Below the pieces are notes generated by a model that was given only the letters and a program-made list of their open reading frames with translations, was not told the origin of the DNA and searched no databases. From NCBI GenBank assembly GCA_021805585.1, contig JAJZEY010000028.1, positions 1-13,075 on the forward strand: 13,075 nucleotides of DNA, given 5' to 3'. The DNA is from Planctomycetota bacterium (GTDB lineage Bacteria; Planctomycetota; Phycisphaerae; WQYP01). Position numbers and translations under genes: made by a program. Shown piece by piece: positions 1 through 7,326 of this stretch (positions within the stretch are counted from its first letter, which is position 1; the number at the start of each line of letters is the position of its first letter).

Positions 1-1665
1 GATGGGGTGTGGGGGCCGCAGGTTCTGCCGGGTGAAATCAGTACGTTTCAAACCATGAATGCGGCCCATTACCGGGCCTATGTCCTGCAGGCGCAGGATA
101 ACAGGCAGCAGCTTCTGACGCAGGTATTGGATACATACGCGGGAAATTTATCCGCCGCCCGAATTCAGGCGGAAAGCCAAAACCCACGGGCGGCGTATAC
201 CACGCTGTGCCATGCGTTTGAAAAGCAGTTTCACCGAAGCGTGGCCGATTCATATAAGATTACGCCCACGGCCGCGGATGGCACCAGTATTCAGCCGGCA
301 AAATTGCGTCGGCGGGCGGCCAAAATGCTGCTGGCGCAGATGATGGCAATTCGTCACTCGGCCGGGCGCGGAATTTTTGATGCGCTTTTAAAATTTGAAT
401 GTCATCAGTTTTCGCGACTGATTGATAATTCGCTGGGCTTAATCCGCGTCGCACCCGATCGGGCCGCCGTCAGCCCTGCGGATGATCCAACCGCCGCCCC
501 GGTCTGGCAAATTCAGGTGGGGCTTGCACCGCGATCCATCCACCGGCTCTGGAAATCGGATACCGTCGTCGGCTGTCTGGCGAATATGTGCGTTACCGGC
601 CCCGGCTGGCTATTGCTCGGTGCCGCGCCTATGCAGAAGGCGTCGCATGAGGGGGCCGTGTCGTTGTTTTTTCGGCGGACGGGGTATTTGCTTAGTCTGC
701 TGGCATTTCTTGTGATAAGCCTGGCCGCAATTGCGTTTGCCGGGGCGTTTATTTGCCGATATTCAGCATTGAAACTCTCCGGTGCCCAACCCGAATCGCG
801 GCTGGTGGTGCGGTTTGTGCGGTCGCATCTGGGGTCGTTTATCAAAGCGCCCCTGTTGCCGTTGGCGACCATTATCGGCACATCCATCGGGTTTGGCCTT
901 ATTGCAATGGTGGGGGCGATACCGATAATTGGTGAAGTGCTGATCGGGTTTGGCTTTGTGGTTTTCCTGATTGGCGGCCTGATTATCATGCTTATGGTGC
1001 TGGGCCTGTTGGGCGGGGCAAGCCTTATTTACCCGACGCTGGCGGTGGAAGGTTCCGATTCATTTGATGCCATCAGCCGCAGCTTCAGCTATGTGTATTC
1101 GCGGCCATGGCGGATGCTTTTTTATTCAATCTGTTCCCTGATTTACGGGGCGCTGACCTATCTTTTTCTGACGGTCGCAGTATTTGTGCTGCTGTATGCC
1201 GCACATGCAGTGGTGGCCGGGGGGATGAGCTTTTTTGGCACAACTCACGGCTGGTATACCGGCGGGGGCAAACTGGACAGCATGTGGGCGACCCCGCGGC
1301 TGGGCCGGCTTATTCCGCCGATTAACTGGTGGGCGATGAACTGGAGCGAATATGCAGGGGCCATAGGCCTGTATTTCTGGCTTTTCATGTTGGTGAGCCT
1401 GCTGGGTGCGTTTGTGATGTCGTTTTACTTCAGCAGCAGCACCATTATATATCTGCTTGTTCGCCAGCACGTGGACGGACAACCGGTAACGGATATATTC
1501 ACGGAAACATCAGCGGGAACGCCGGAAAACGGTCGCCGCGGACTTATGGCCGCGGGCACGCCGGCGGGACAACCAAAGGTTGAGCCGCCGGAGAATTCAG
1601 GATCACCGCCCGCCGGACAATCGGATGAGGGGCCGGCGGATCGGGCCGGGCCATCCTCATTATGA
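1..1665 (+). CDS. Polytopic membrane protein, planctomycete type, 5' end cut off
   Basis: The reading frame is open to the left edge, so the true start probably lies outside the window; the GTG at 7 is only the first possible start inside it. Numbered from that GTG (552 residues), the first 220 residues are mostly soluble. They are followed by clear hydrophobic segments near 226-250, 281-303, 308-340, 370-403 and 450-485, so about five to seven membrane helices. A conserved-looking block at 341-369 (IYPTLAVEGSDSFDAISRSF, then a Tyr/Arg/Trp-rich stretch) sits between two helices. The last 50 residues are rich in Pro, Gly, Ser and Ala and probably disordered. I recognise the style from planctomycete proteins of unknown function but cannot assign an activity. 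It overlaps the next gene by ATGA, so the two are probably cotranscribed and translationally coupled. Being a real gene is sure; function is unknown. Confidence 0.8.
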   Translation, partial: DGVWGPQVLPGEISTFQTMNAAHYRAYVLQAQDNRQQLLTQVLDTYAGNLSAARIQAESQNPRAAYTTLCHAFEKQFHRSVADSYKITPTAADGTSIQPAKLRRRAAKMLLAQMMAIRHSAGRGIFDALLKFECHQFSRLIDNSLGLIRVAPDRAAVSPADDPTAAPVWQIQVGLAPRSIHRLWKSDTVVGCLANMCVTGPGWLLLGAAPMQKASHEGAVSLFFRRTGYLLSLLAFLVISLAAIAFAGAFICRYSALKLSGAQPESRLVVRFVRSHLGSFIKAPLLPLATIIGTSIGFGLIAMVGAIPIIGEVLIGFGFVVFLIGGLIIMLMVLGLLGGASLIYPTLAVEGSDSFDAISRSFSYVYSRPWRMLFYSICSLIYGALTYLFLTVAVFVLLYAAHAVVAGGMSFFGTTHGWYTGGGKLDSMWATPRLGRLIPPINWWAMNWSEYAGAIGLYFWLFMLVSLLGAFVMSFYFSSSTIIYLLVRQHVDGQPVTDIFTETSAGTPENGRRGLMAAGTPAGQPKVEPPENSGSPPAGQSDEGPADRAGPSSL

Positions 1666-2864
1666 CACAAGATATGTCGATACTTTCGGAACTGTGCAAT
1701 GTGCCCACCGCGCCTTATGCGGAGGCCTACGCGGTGGCCTATATTCGCCTGTGGGCAGCCGCACCGGAGCGCCGGGATAAAATTCTTGTGCAATTGGATG
1801 CCGTGGGTAATGTGCATCTGCTATACCGGTGCGGTTCGCCGGGCCGATCCGAACTGGTTCTGGAAGCGCATCTGGACCACCCCGGCTTTCTGGTGAAAAA
1901 AATACTGCCTGATGGCACACTTGAAGCCATTTTCCGCGGAGGCGTTAAGCCGTCCTGTTTTGATCGTGCGGCGGTGGGGATATGGCATCCGGAAAGCCAA
2001 CTGGCCTTGCCGCATGACATGGCACAGCGGCCCGCCGGGCAATGGGTTCCGACACGGGTGCTTTCGGTGGAACCGGCCATCGGCAATCAGCCGATGCGGG
2101 TTATTCTGGCCAAGCCTGAGGGTCCGGCGGCGGAAGGCGTACCGCCGGGTTCGATCGGGATGTGGGCGTTGCCCGACGCGATGACCATAGACCGATTGTT
2201 TGCCGCACGTGTATGCGATGATCTGGCCGGTGCGGCGGTCGGGCTTTATGTGTTGGATGAACTTATCGCCCGGGGCGCGGCGGTAAATGTCCGTTTGCTG
2301 CTCACGCGGGCCGAGGAAGTGGGCTTTGCCGGGGCACTGGCGGTGGCCAGTCGCGGGCTGATTCCGGCATCGTCATGCATGATCGGCATTGAAACCAGCA
2401 AAGCGATGGATCACGTTCCCCAGGGGCGGGGGCCTGTGATTCGCGTGGGGGATAAATCGCTGACGTTCAGCCCGGCTTTGACCCGTTTTCTTTCCATGCG
2501 GGCAGGCGGCATTGCGGATACGGACCCTTCGTTTCTTTACCAGCGGCAACTTATGGATGGCGGCACATGTGATTCAAGCGCTTTTGCCGCCTTCGGATAT
2601 GACACCGCCGCGGTCTGCCTGGCATTGGGGAATTATCACAATATGGCCGAGCCGCGGATGCATGCGGCCATTCCAACCGCCGGCCCGCATATTGCGGCCG
2701 AAACCATTCACCTGGACGATTTTTTCGGGCTGGTGCGGCTGCTGGCCGATGCGGCGGCAAATTTTGACAGCTATACCCCCGACCACGCGGCTCTGCGCCA
2801 GCGGCTGGCGGCCATGCACGAACGGGATCAGCGGCAACTGCTGGAATCGTTTCGGATTGTCTAA
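1662..2864 (+). CDS. M42-like metallo-aminopeptidase
   Basis: Cytosolic dinuclear-metal peptidase of the M42 (glutamyl aminopeptidase / TET) type, expected to remove N-terminal residues from short peptides. In the 400-residue product the ligand motifs come in family order: AHLDHPGF (His70, Asp72), CDDLAG (Asp186/Asp187), the Glu pair RAEEVGFAGA (Glu218 catalytic base, Glu219 ligand), IGIETS (Glu244) and GNYHNMAE (His326). Two things are unusual. Glu244 stands where M42 enzymes normally have Asp, and the usual DDRxG is DDLAG. The protein is also longer than the typical 340-360 residues, with an extension of about 40 residues at the C-terminus. The start ATG overlaps the stop of the preceding membrane-protein gene (ATGA), which fixes the start well. 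No signal peptide is seen. Another M28/M20-clan peptidase is possible, but motif spacing favours M42. Substrate cannot be told. Confidence 0.85.
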   Translation: MTQDMSILSELCNVPTAPYAEAYAVAYIRLWAAAPERRDKILVQLDAVGNVHLLYRCGSPGRSELVLEAHLDHPGFLVKKILPDGTLEAIFRGGVKPSCFDRAAVGIWHPESQLALPHDMAQRPAGQWVPTRVLSVEPAIGNQPMRVILAKPEGPAAEGVPPGSIGMWALPDAMTIDRLFAARVCDDLAGAAVGLYVLDELIARGAAVNVRLLLTRAEEVGFAGALAVASRGLIPASSCMIGIETSKAMDHVPQGRGPVIRVGDKSLTFSPALTRFLSMRAGGIADTDPSFLYQRQLMDGGTCDSSAFAAFGYDTAAVCLALGNYHNMAEPRMHAAIPTAGPHIAAETIHLDDFFGLVRLLADAAANFDSYTPDHAALRQRLAAMHERDQRQLLESFRIV

Positions 2865-2888
2865 ACGGTTCAGGAGTTTGGCAGGGAC

Positions 2889-2917
2889 TTAACGGAATGA
2901 CAAAAGCGGGCTACACT
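2889..2917 (+). promoter_or_regulatory. Candidate promoter of the E2 gene
   Basis: TTAACG (2889-2894) and TACACT (2912-2917) are separated by 17 bases, each matching the sigma-70 consensus at four of six positions. They lie about 60 bases ahead of the acyltransferase start. The match is modest and could be chance; the gene might also be read through from the peptidase gene upstream. Confidence 0.3.
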
Positions 2918-2975
2918 ATCGGGAAAGGACCGGCTTCGTGTACCGGCCGGCACTGAACGCAGAAAAGGAATCCAA

Positions 2976-4292
2976 ATGCCCATAGAAATCACCATGCCCA
3001 AATTATCCGACACCATGACCGATGGCACGCTGGTACGCTGGGCAAAAAAAGAAAACGATATTATAAAGCCCGGCGATATTATTGCCGAAGTTGAAACCGA
3101 TAAAGCTACGCAGGAACTTGAGGCGTTTGAAGCCGGTACCGTGGCCAAAATCGTAATTCCCGAAGGCGGGAAAGTCCCCGTGGGTGGGTTGATTGTGGTA
3201 CTGGCTAAGCCGGGTGAAGATGTTGCCGCGGTGGCCAAAGCCGTCGGCACCGGCGGAGCCAACGTCGCGGCGGCTCCAGCGGCTCCGGCGGCGGCGGCAT
3301 CGTTGGTGGCGCCGGCATCGCCCGCTTCAACTCCGGTTATGGTGCCAGCGCCTGCTCCGGTTCCAATTCCTGCACCGGCGTCGAGTCCTGCGGGCGTCGT
3401 TGCTTCAGCGTCCACAGGGGAGCAAAAGCAGCGTGTTTCGCCGTTGGCTCGCAAAATTGCTTTGGAAACAGGTGTGAATCTTGCGGGGCTTCAGGGGACC
3501 GGGCCGGATGGCCGAATTATTAAACGTGATGTGCTGGCCGCCCCAAGGGCGGCGGCGGTTTCAACGGTCGCAAAGGCTGGAAAAGCTGCTACAGTGCCGG
3601 CGGCGCGGTTGGAAGCCAAAACCATACCGCTTTCCACCATCCGTCAAACAATTGCCCGGCGGCTTCTGGAGGCCAAACAGACGATTCCGCATTTTTATGT
3701 ATCCATTGATGTGCAGATGGATGCCCTGCTTTCTTTGCGGAAATCCGCCAATGAACAGCTTGCCCCGGTCAAGCTTAGCGTGACTGATTTTATCGCCAAG
3801 GCGGTGGCCACGGCCATAGCGCAAACTCCCGCAATAAATGCCAGCTTTACGCCCACAGCCATTGTGCAGCATGGCACGGTGAATCTGGGTATCGCCGTTG
3901 CCATAGAAGATGGCCTTGTGGTTCCGGTGATTCGCGATGCGCAAGTTAAAGGTATTCGGCAGATATCTGCGGAAATTAAGGAACTGGCCGAATTGGCGCG
4001 GGCGAAAAAGCTTAAGGCCAATCAGATGGGTGGAAGTACTTTTACCATCAGCAACCTGGGAATGTACGGCATTCGGGAATTCCAAGCCATTGTAAACCCG
4101 CCTGAGGCGGCCATTCTGGCGGTGGGTGGAACAGAAGCACGGCCCGTGGTAAAAAACGGCCAGGTCGTGCCGGCTATGGTGATGACGCTTTCGCTTTCAT
4201 CCGACCACCGCGTGGTGGATGGTGCTTTGGCGGCGGAATTCCTGGCTACGCTTAAGGGCATCCTGGAAAACCCGCTGGCCATGCTGATTTAG
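2976..4292 (+). CDS. Dihydrolipoamide acyltransferase (E2) of a 2-oxoacid dehydrogenase complex
   Basis: Core subunit that moves an acyl group from a lipoyl arm to CoA, most likely acetyl in pyruvate dehydrogenase. The 438-residue product has all family parts in order: one N-terminal lipoyl domain (about 2-78) with the lipoylated Lys43 in ETDKATQELE; a flexible Ala/Pro linker (about 97-148); a peripheral-subunit-binding domain (about 153-188, SPLARKIA...GTGPDGRIIKRDV); a second Ala-rich linker; and the catalytic domain (about 215-438) with the active-site motif DHRVVDG (His411, Asp415). The lipoyl-domain and catalytic wording is closest to bacterial pyruvate dehydrogenase E2, but branched-chain or acetoin E2 cannot be excluded without its partners. 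The start is supported by AAGGA about 6 bases upstream. Neither E1 nor E3 lies next to it here: a peptidase gene is upstream and a convergent glycosyltransferase downstream. Confidence 0.95.
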   Translation: MPIEITMPKLSDTMTDGTLVRWAKKENDIIKPGDIIAEVETDKATQELEAFEAGTVAKIVIPEGGKVPVGGLIVVLAKPGEDVAAVAKAVGTGGANVAAAPAAPAAAASLVAPASPASTPVMVPAPAPVPIPAPASSPAGVVASASTGEQKQRVSPLARKIALETGVNLAGLQGTGPDGRIIKRDVLAAPRAAAVSTVAKAGKAATVPAARLEAKTIPLSTIRQTIARRLLEAKQTIPHFYVSIDVQMDALLSLRKSANEQLAPVKLSVTDFIAKAVATAIAQTPAINASFTPTAIVQHGTVNLGIAVAIEDGLVVPVIRDAQVKGIRQISAEIKELAELARAKKLKANQMGGSTFTISNLGMYGIREFQAIVNPPEAAILAVGGTEARPVVKNGQVVPAMVMTLSLSSDHRVVDGALAAEFLATLKGILENPLAMLI

Positions 4293-4431
4293 CCGCCGGA
4301 CCACGTTAGATACATAATTTTAATCGCAACATGGGCATAGATTTTGAATTGGTGTTTCCCTTGTTCCGGCGCGTGGTAAAACGGACCATGGTGTGCAGGC
4401 TATCGGCAATGTCCGCAGCGTGTGTTCGCCA

Positions 4432-5175
4432 TTAACCGCTTGCGGCAAGGGTGCCGGTTGTCGTTTGAAGCATTTCCCCCTGACGGATTTCACGGAAGAA
4501 AAGGTCCAGATAGTGGCGGAGCCGCCGATTGGGGTCGTCCAGTTGGCCGCCAAAATGGCGATTGGGATCGTTGTAAATAAGTCGCACCGGGTGTTCCTCT
4601 ATTCTAAGCCCGGCCTGTGCCGCGCGAACCCAGAATTGCATCGGAAATGCATAGCCGCGTTCGGTCAGCCGCAAATCCGCCATGGCGTCAACCCGGTGGG
4701 CCTTGAATCCGCAGAAGCTGTCGGTCAGATCCAAATTCAGATTCCGATTGATGACCTGGGTCATCAGCATGTTGATCATGCGGCGGTCGGCGGGCGGGTC
4801 GCCATCGCGCGGCAGTTCATGCATATAGCGCGATCCGCTGATAATGTCGGACTGATCCAGCATTGCGCGATCGATAAATTCCGGAATTTTGACCGGCTCA
4901 TGCTGCTGATCGCAATCAATTGTGATTACCCATTTGTAGCCGTTGCCAGAAGCATAAGAAAATGCATCGATCAGGCTTTGGCCATATCCCATATTGCGGC
5001 GATGCCGTAAAACGTCGATATCCGCGATCGTTTTCAGGATTTGCGGTGTGGCATCGGAAGAGCCGTCATCGACCACCAGCACGTCGGCGGTCGGAGAATG
5101 CGCGACAATATCCGCGAGCACCTTTTTCAGGTGACGCTCTTCATTGAATACAGGTACTGCCACAAGGACATTCAT
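4432..5175 (-). CDS. Family 2 glycosyltransferase, polyprenyl-phosphate mannosyltransferase (DPM1)-like
   Basis: Predicted cytosolic-face GT-A enzyme that transfers a hexose from a nucleotide sugar to a lipid carrier. From the ATG at 5175 the product is 247 residues and begins MNVLVAVPVFNEERHLKKVL, the typical GT2 opening. It shows DDGSSDAT (Asp36-Asp37), GYGQSLIDAF, the metal-binding DCD (87-89) in ITIDCDQQHEP, SGSRYM, and TDSFCGFKAH (151-160), which is characteristic of dolichol/polyprenol-phosphate transferases. No C-terminal membrane helices follow, as in short DPM1. The open frame extends upstream to 5457, but that part overlaps the neighbouring hydrolase gene antiparallel to nothing useful and has no family similarity, so I chose the start at 5175. 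It lies 85 bases after the hydrolase gene on the same strand and may be the third gene of that operon, or use its own promoter. The sugar is not predictable. Confidence 0.88.
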   Translation of the reverse strand: MNVLVAVPVFNEERHLKKVLADIVAHSPTADVLVVDDGSSDATPQILKTIADIDVLRHRRNMGYGQSLIDAFSYASGNGYKWVITIDCDQQHEPVKIPEFIDRAMLDQSDIISGSRYMHELPRDGDPPADRRMINMLMTQVINRNLNLDLTDSFCGFKAHRVDAMADLRLTERGYAFPMQFWVRAAQAGLRIEEHPVRLIYNDPNRHFGGQLDDPNRRLRHYLDLFFREIRQGEMLQTTTGTLAASG

Positions 5176-5200
5176 TTTTGCACCGCCGGAAACATCACGA

Positions 5201-5231
5201 AGTATAGTAGGAGAGCCATGGGGCAAGTCAA
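5201..5231 (-). promoter_or_regulatory. Candidate promoter of the glycosyltransferase gene
   Basis: Read on the minus strand, TTGACT (5226-5231) is followed after 19 bases by TATACT (5201-5206); each matches consensus at five of six. The spacer is long, but an overlapping alternative, TACTAT (5204-5209), gives 16 bases. It lies about 25 bases ahead of the gene start, which would give a short leader and let this gene be transcribed apart from the OYE/hydrolase pair. Confidence 0.4.
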
Positions 5232-5260
5232 GGGCTTGATCGCCTTCATGGACCCGCTTT

Positions 5261-5944
5261 CTATTTTGCAGCCAGGTGTTTGTACAAAAAGTCATTGGAA
5301 CGCTGTTGTGCCAATGCTGATGCCGTCGAATTAAAGCTGGCGCGCTGGTCGCAATTAAAGCCATGATCCGCTTCGTAAACGAATATCTCGGCCGCCGGAT
5401 GGGTCTTTCCAATAAGTTCCACATCTGTTTGTGGGATATGTTCATCAAGTCGGCCAAAGTGCATCATGACGGGACACTTGGGAATAACGGAAAGACTTTG
5501 GGCAATATATCCGCCATAATAGGCGACTGCCGCAGCCACAGGCAGGTGCCCGGCGGAAAGCCATGCGAGTGTGCCGCCATAACAATATCCCAGCACGCCG
5601 ATTTTCTTTCCCGGCAATTGACTGGAAATATACCGCACGCTGGCCGCAATATCCGTGAGTGCATTGGGAATGGCGTTTTCGCGTTTGACATAGGTCATGC
5701 CGACCTGCATATCCTGCGGTGTGTAGCCAAGCTGCACGCCCGGCTGATACCGATCAAAAAGGGATGGTGCCACCGTCATCCAGCCTTTTTTCGCCCATGC
5801 TGCCGCGCAATTCTGAATATGCTTATTTACGCCGAATATTTCCTGAATCACAACCAGTCCGCCCAGGCAATCGCCCTGGGGCAAAACCTGGAACGCACCC
5901 AATGAATGGCCATCCGCGACCTGAATATTAATCCATGTATTCAT
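5261..5944 (-). CDS. Dienelactone hydrolase family protein (carboxymethylenebutenolidase-like)
   Basis: Soluble alpha/beta hydrolase of 227 residues, a normal length for the family. The catalytic triad is visible: Cys121 in the nucleophile elbow GVLGYCYGGTLAW, Asp167 in HFGRLDEHIP, and His194 in YEADHGFNCD. Glu35 in VIQEIFGVN is the conserved glutamate that steers the nucleophile in characterised dienelactone hydrolases. The classical reaction opens dienelactones made during chloroaromatic breakdown, but most genomic members have unknown lactone or ester substrates. AGGA lies 9 bases before the ATG. The gene is 54 bases downstream of the OYE gene on the same strand, so the two are probably cotranscribed. 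No other aromatic-degradation genes are near, which argues for detoxification of a reactive compound over a full catabolic pathway. That role is inference. Confidence 0.92.
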   Translation of the reverse strand: MNTWINIQVADGHSLGAFQVLPQGDCLGGLVVIQEIFGVNKHIQNCAAAWAKKGWMTVAPSLFDRYQPGVQLGYTPQDMQVGMTYVKRENAIPNALTDIAASVRYISSQLPGKKIGVLGYCYGGTLAWLSAGHLPVAAAVAYYGGYIAQSLSVIPKCPVMMHFGRLDEHIPQTDVELIGKTHPAAEIFVYEADHGFNCDQRASFNSTASALAQQRSNDFLYKHLAAK

Positions 5945-5998
5945 TTAATTTAATCCTATTAATGGGCCGACAACCAATCAAAAAAAGAGGCATTTATT

Positions 5999-7129
5999 TC
6001 AGGAAGGCAACGGCCGCACCAGGGCCGCACCGGGCCAGGAGCCGCGCATGGCCCGCTGATATTGCGGCGGACAGTGCCGGGCGATCTGGTCGGTGGCACC
6101 GAGGGTTTCGGCGGCATGCCAGCCCCATCGCGGGTCATCCATAAATGCGCGGGCCATGGCCACCATATCCGCCTGACCGGATGCAATAATGTCTTCGGCC
6201 TGTTGCGGCGTGGCGATCATGCCCACAGCGCGGGGCTCAATGCCGGATTGCTTTTTCACCGCTTCGGCCAGTGAAACCTGGTAATTCGGTGCAACCGGAA
6301 TGTTGGCATGGGGAACCAGCCCGCCCGAGGACACGTCCGCATAATCTATCCCGATGGCCTTGAGGCATCGGGCAAATTCCACGGCGTTCTCCAGGGTCCA
6401 GCCGCCGTCCGCCCAGTCGGTTCCGGTGATGCGCACTCCCAGAATGATTTCCGGCGGAACAACCGTGCGAACCGCCGTGACCACCTGAAGGGGAAAACGC
6501 ATGGCATTTTCCAGATTTCCTCCGAATTCATCGGTCCGGTGATTGCTTAGCGGCGAAAGGAACTGGTGCAGGAGATAGCCGTGCGTGGCATGAATTTCAA
6601 TGGCGTCAAAGCCGATGGCCACCGCGCGGCGGGCCGCCTGCATAAACGACTGAATAACCGTTTCCAATCCATGGTGGTCCAATGCGGCGGGAGTGTGCCA
6701 GTGCGAATCAAAGGGAATGGGGGACGGTGCGACGGTGATCCACGGATCTTCGCCGGGCTTCAGAGGGCCATGTTCGGCTGCCCATGGAATATGGGTGGAA
6801 GCTTTCCGCCCCGCATGGGCAAGCTGAATTCCGAACTGTGTCGGACCGGACAGCCGCCGGACTTTCGCCATGACGTCCGCAAGTGCCGCCGCGCAGCCGT
6901 CGGAATAAAGTCCGAGACAGCGATGGCTGATGCGTCCGCGGCGTTCGACGGCGGTGGCCTCCAGCATCACCAGGCCCGCACCGCTGTAACCAAGCTGGGA
7001 AAGATGTTGAAAATGCCAGTCAGTGGCCGCCCCGTCCTGTGCGGAATACTGGCACATGGGTGCGACCACCAGGCGATTGACCAGCGTGCGCTTGCCCAAA
7101 GTGATGGGGGAAAACAAAAGGCTTTTCAT
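5999..7129 (-). CDS. Old Yellow Enzyme family NAD(P)H:flavin oxidoreductase, YqjM class
   Basis: FMN-dependent ene-reductase that uses NAD(P)H to reduce activated C=C bonds (enones, quinones, maleimides, some nitro compounds). The 376-residue TIM-barrel product carries the marks of the thermophilic-like YqjM class: Cys26 and Tyr28 in VAPMCQYS, which tune the flavin and bind substrate; QLAHAGRKA (100s); the substrate-binding pair His180/His183 with Tyr185 in EIHATHGYLLHQFLSPLSN; RTDEFGGNLENAMRF; and the phosphate-binding region near 316-330 (SGQADMVAMARAFM). The C-terminal PPQYQRA contains the arginine that in YqjM reaches into the neighbouring subunit's active site. It is the first gene of the minus-strand cluster, diverging from the efflux operon across the control region. 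No strong Shine-Dalgarno is seen; GGAG lies about 13 bases upstream. OYE genes are often induced by the electrophiles they reduce, which fits the location. Confidence 0.95.
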   Translation of the reverse strand: MKSLLFSPITLGKRTLVNRLVVAPMCQYSAQDGAATDWHFQHLSQLGYSGAGLVMLEATAVERRGRISHRCLGLYSDGCAAALADVMAKVRRLSGPTQFGIQLAHAGRKASTHIPWAAEHGPLKPGEDPWITVAPSPIPFDSHWHTPAALDHHGLETVIQSFMQAARRAVAIGFDAIEIHATHGYLLHQFLSPLSNHRTDEFGGNLENAMRFPLQVVTAVRTVVPPEIILGVRITGTDWADGGWTLENAVEFARCLKAIGIDYADVSSGGLVPHANIPVAPNYQVSLAEAVKKQSGIEPRAVGMIATPQQAEDIIASGQADMVAMARAFMDDPRWGWHAAETLGATDQIARHCPPQYQRAMRGSWPGAALVRPLPS

Positions 7130-7242
7130 AAGTGAGTCGATGCTCCAAAAGGTGTAAGGGCCGTGCGCCGCGGGCCGGCGGACCGCGGTGCGGGGGCTTT
7201 ACCGGAATTCCGCCGGTGCCGGTGCCCGAACGGTAACTTTAC

Positions 7243-7271
7243 TGTATAGCCGCCAGATTGTGGAAAATCAA
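7243..7271 (-). promoter_or_regulatory. Candidate promoter of the OYE-hydrolase operon
   Basis: On the minus strand TTGATT (7266-7271) and TATACA (7243-7248) are separated by exactly 17 bases; each matches consensus at four of six positions. Transcription would start near 7236, giving a leader of about 105 bases that includes the GC-rich stem. The -35 box touches the left end of the extended inverted repeat (7270-7284), so a bound repressor could block it. Confidence 0.45.
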
Positions 7272-7320
7272 ATAACCATTTGAACTTAACATTTGAACTT
7301 GACATTTCAAATGGTTGTTT
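7270..7320. promoter_or_regulatory. Putative operator with three CATTTGAA half-sites
   Basis: CATTTGAA occurs directly at 7277-7284 and 7290-7297 and inverted (TTCAAATG) at 7306-7313. The inner pair forms a 24-bp palindrome, 8-bp arms around an 8-bp centre, a size usual for TetR-family operators. The outer left copy extends into a longer inverted repeat: 7270-7284 against 7306-7320 matches at 14 of 15 positions. The two direct copies share the 10-mer ATTTGAACTT with 13-base spacing. The palindrome centre contains the -35 box of the regulator promoter. The neighbouring TetR-family gene is the obvious candidate binder; this is inference from position. Confidence 0.65.
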
Positions 7321-7326
7321 TAAACT
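7299..7326 (+). promoter_or_regulatory. Candidate promoter of the regulator-efflux operon
   Basis: TTGACA (7299-7304) is a perfect -35 box, followed after 16 bases by TAAACT (7321-7326), four of six matches to the -10 consensus. The -35 box lies in the centre of the inner palindrome, so a regulator bound there would exclude RNA polymerase. Transcription would start near 7333, about 110 bases before the ATG at 7442. Confidence 0.6.

Noticed and set aside
3270..3420. Repetitive Ala/Pro-coding stretch in the E2 gene as a possible DNA repeat
   Set aside because: It is the normal flexible linker after the lipoyl domain; the repetition comes from amino-acid composition, not from exact DNA repeats.
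4293..4431. Search for a bidirectional terminator between the convergent E2 and glycosyltransferase genes
   Set aside because: No stem with a flanking T-run was found on either strand, only the short palindrome ACCATGGT at about 4386-4393.
4393..5010. 205-codon plus-strand open frame opposite the glycosyltransferase
   Set aside because: The opposite strand has all GT2 motifs in order; this frame has no recognisable motif and reflects GC-rich codon use of the real gene.
5176..5457. Upstream extension of the glycosyltransferase frame by 94 codons
   Set aside because: It runs through the end of the hydrolase gene, has no family similarity, and the GT2 fold begins exactly at the methionine encoded at 5175.
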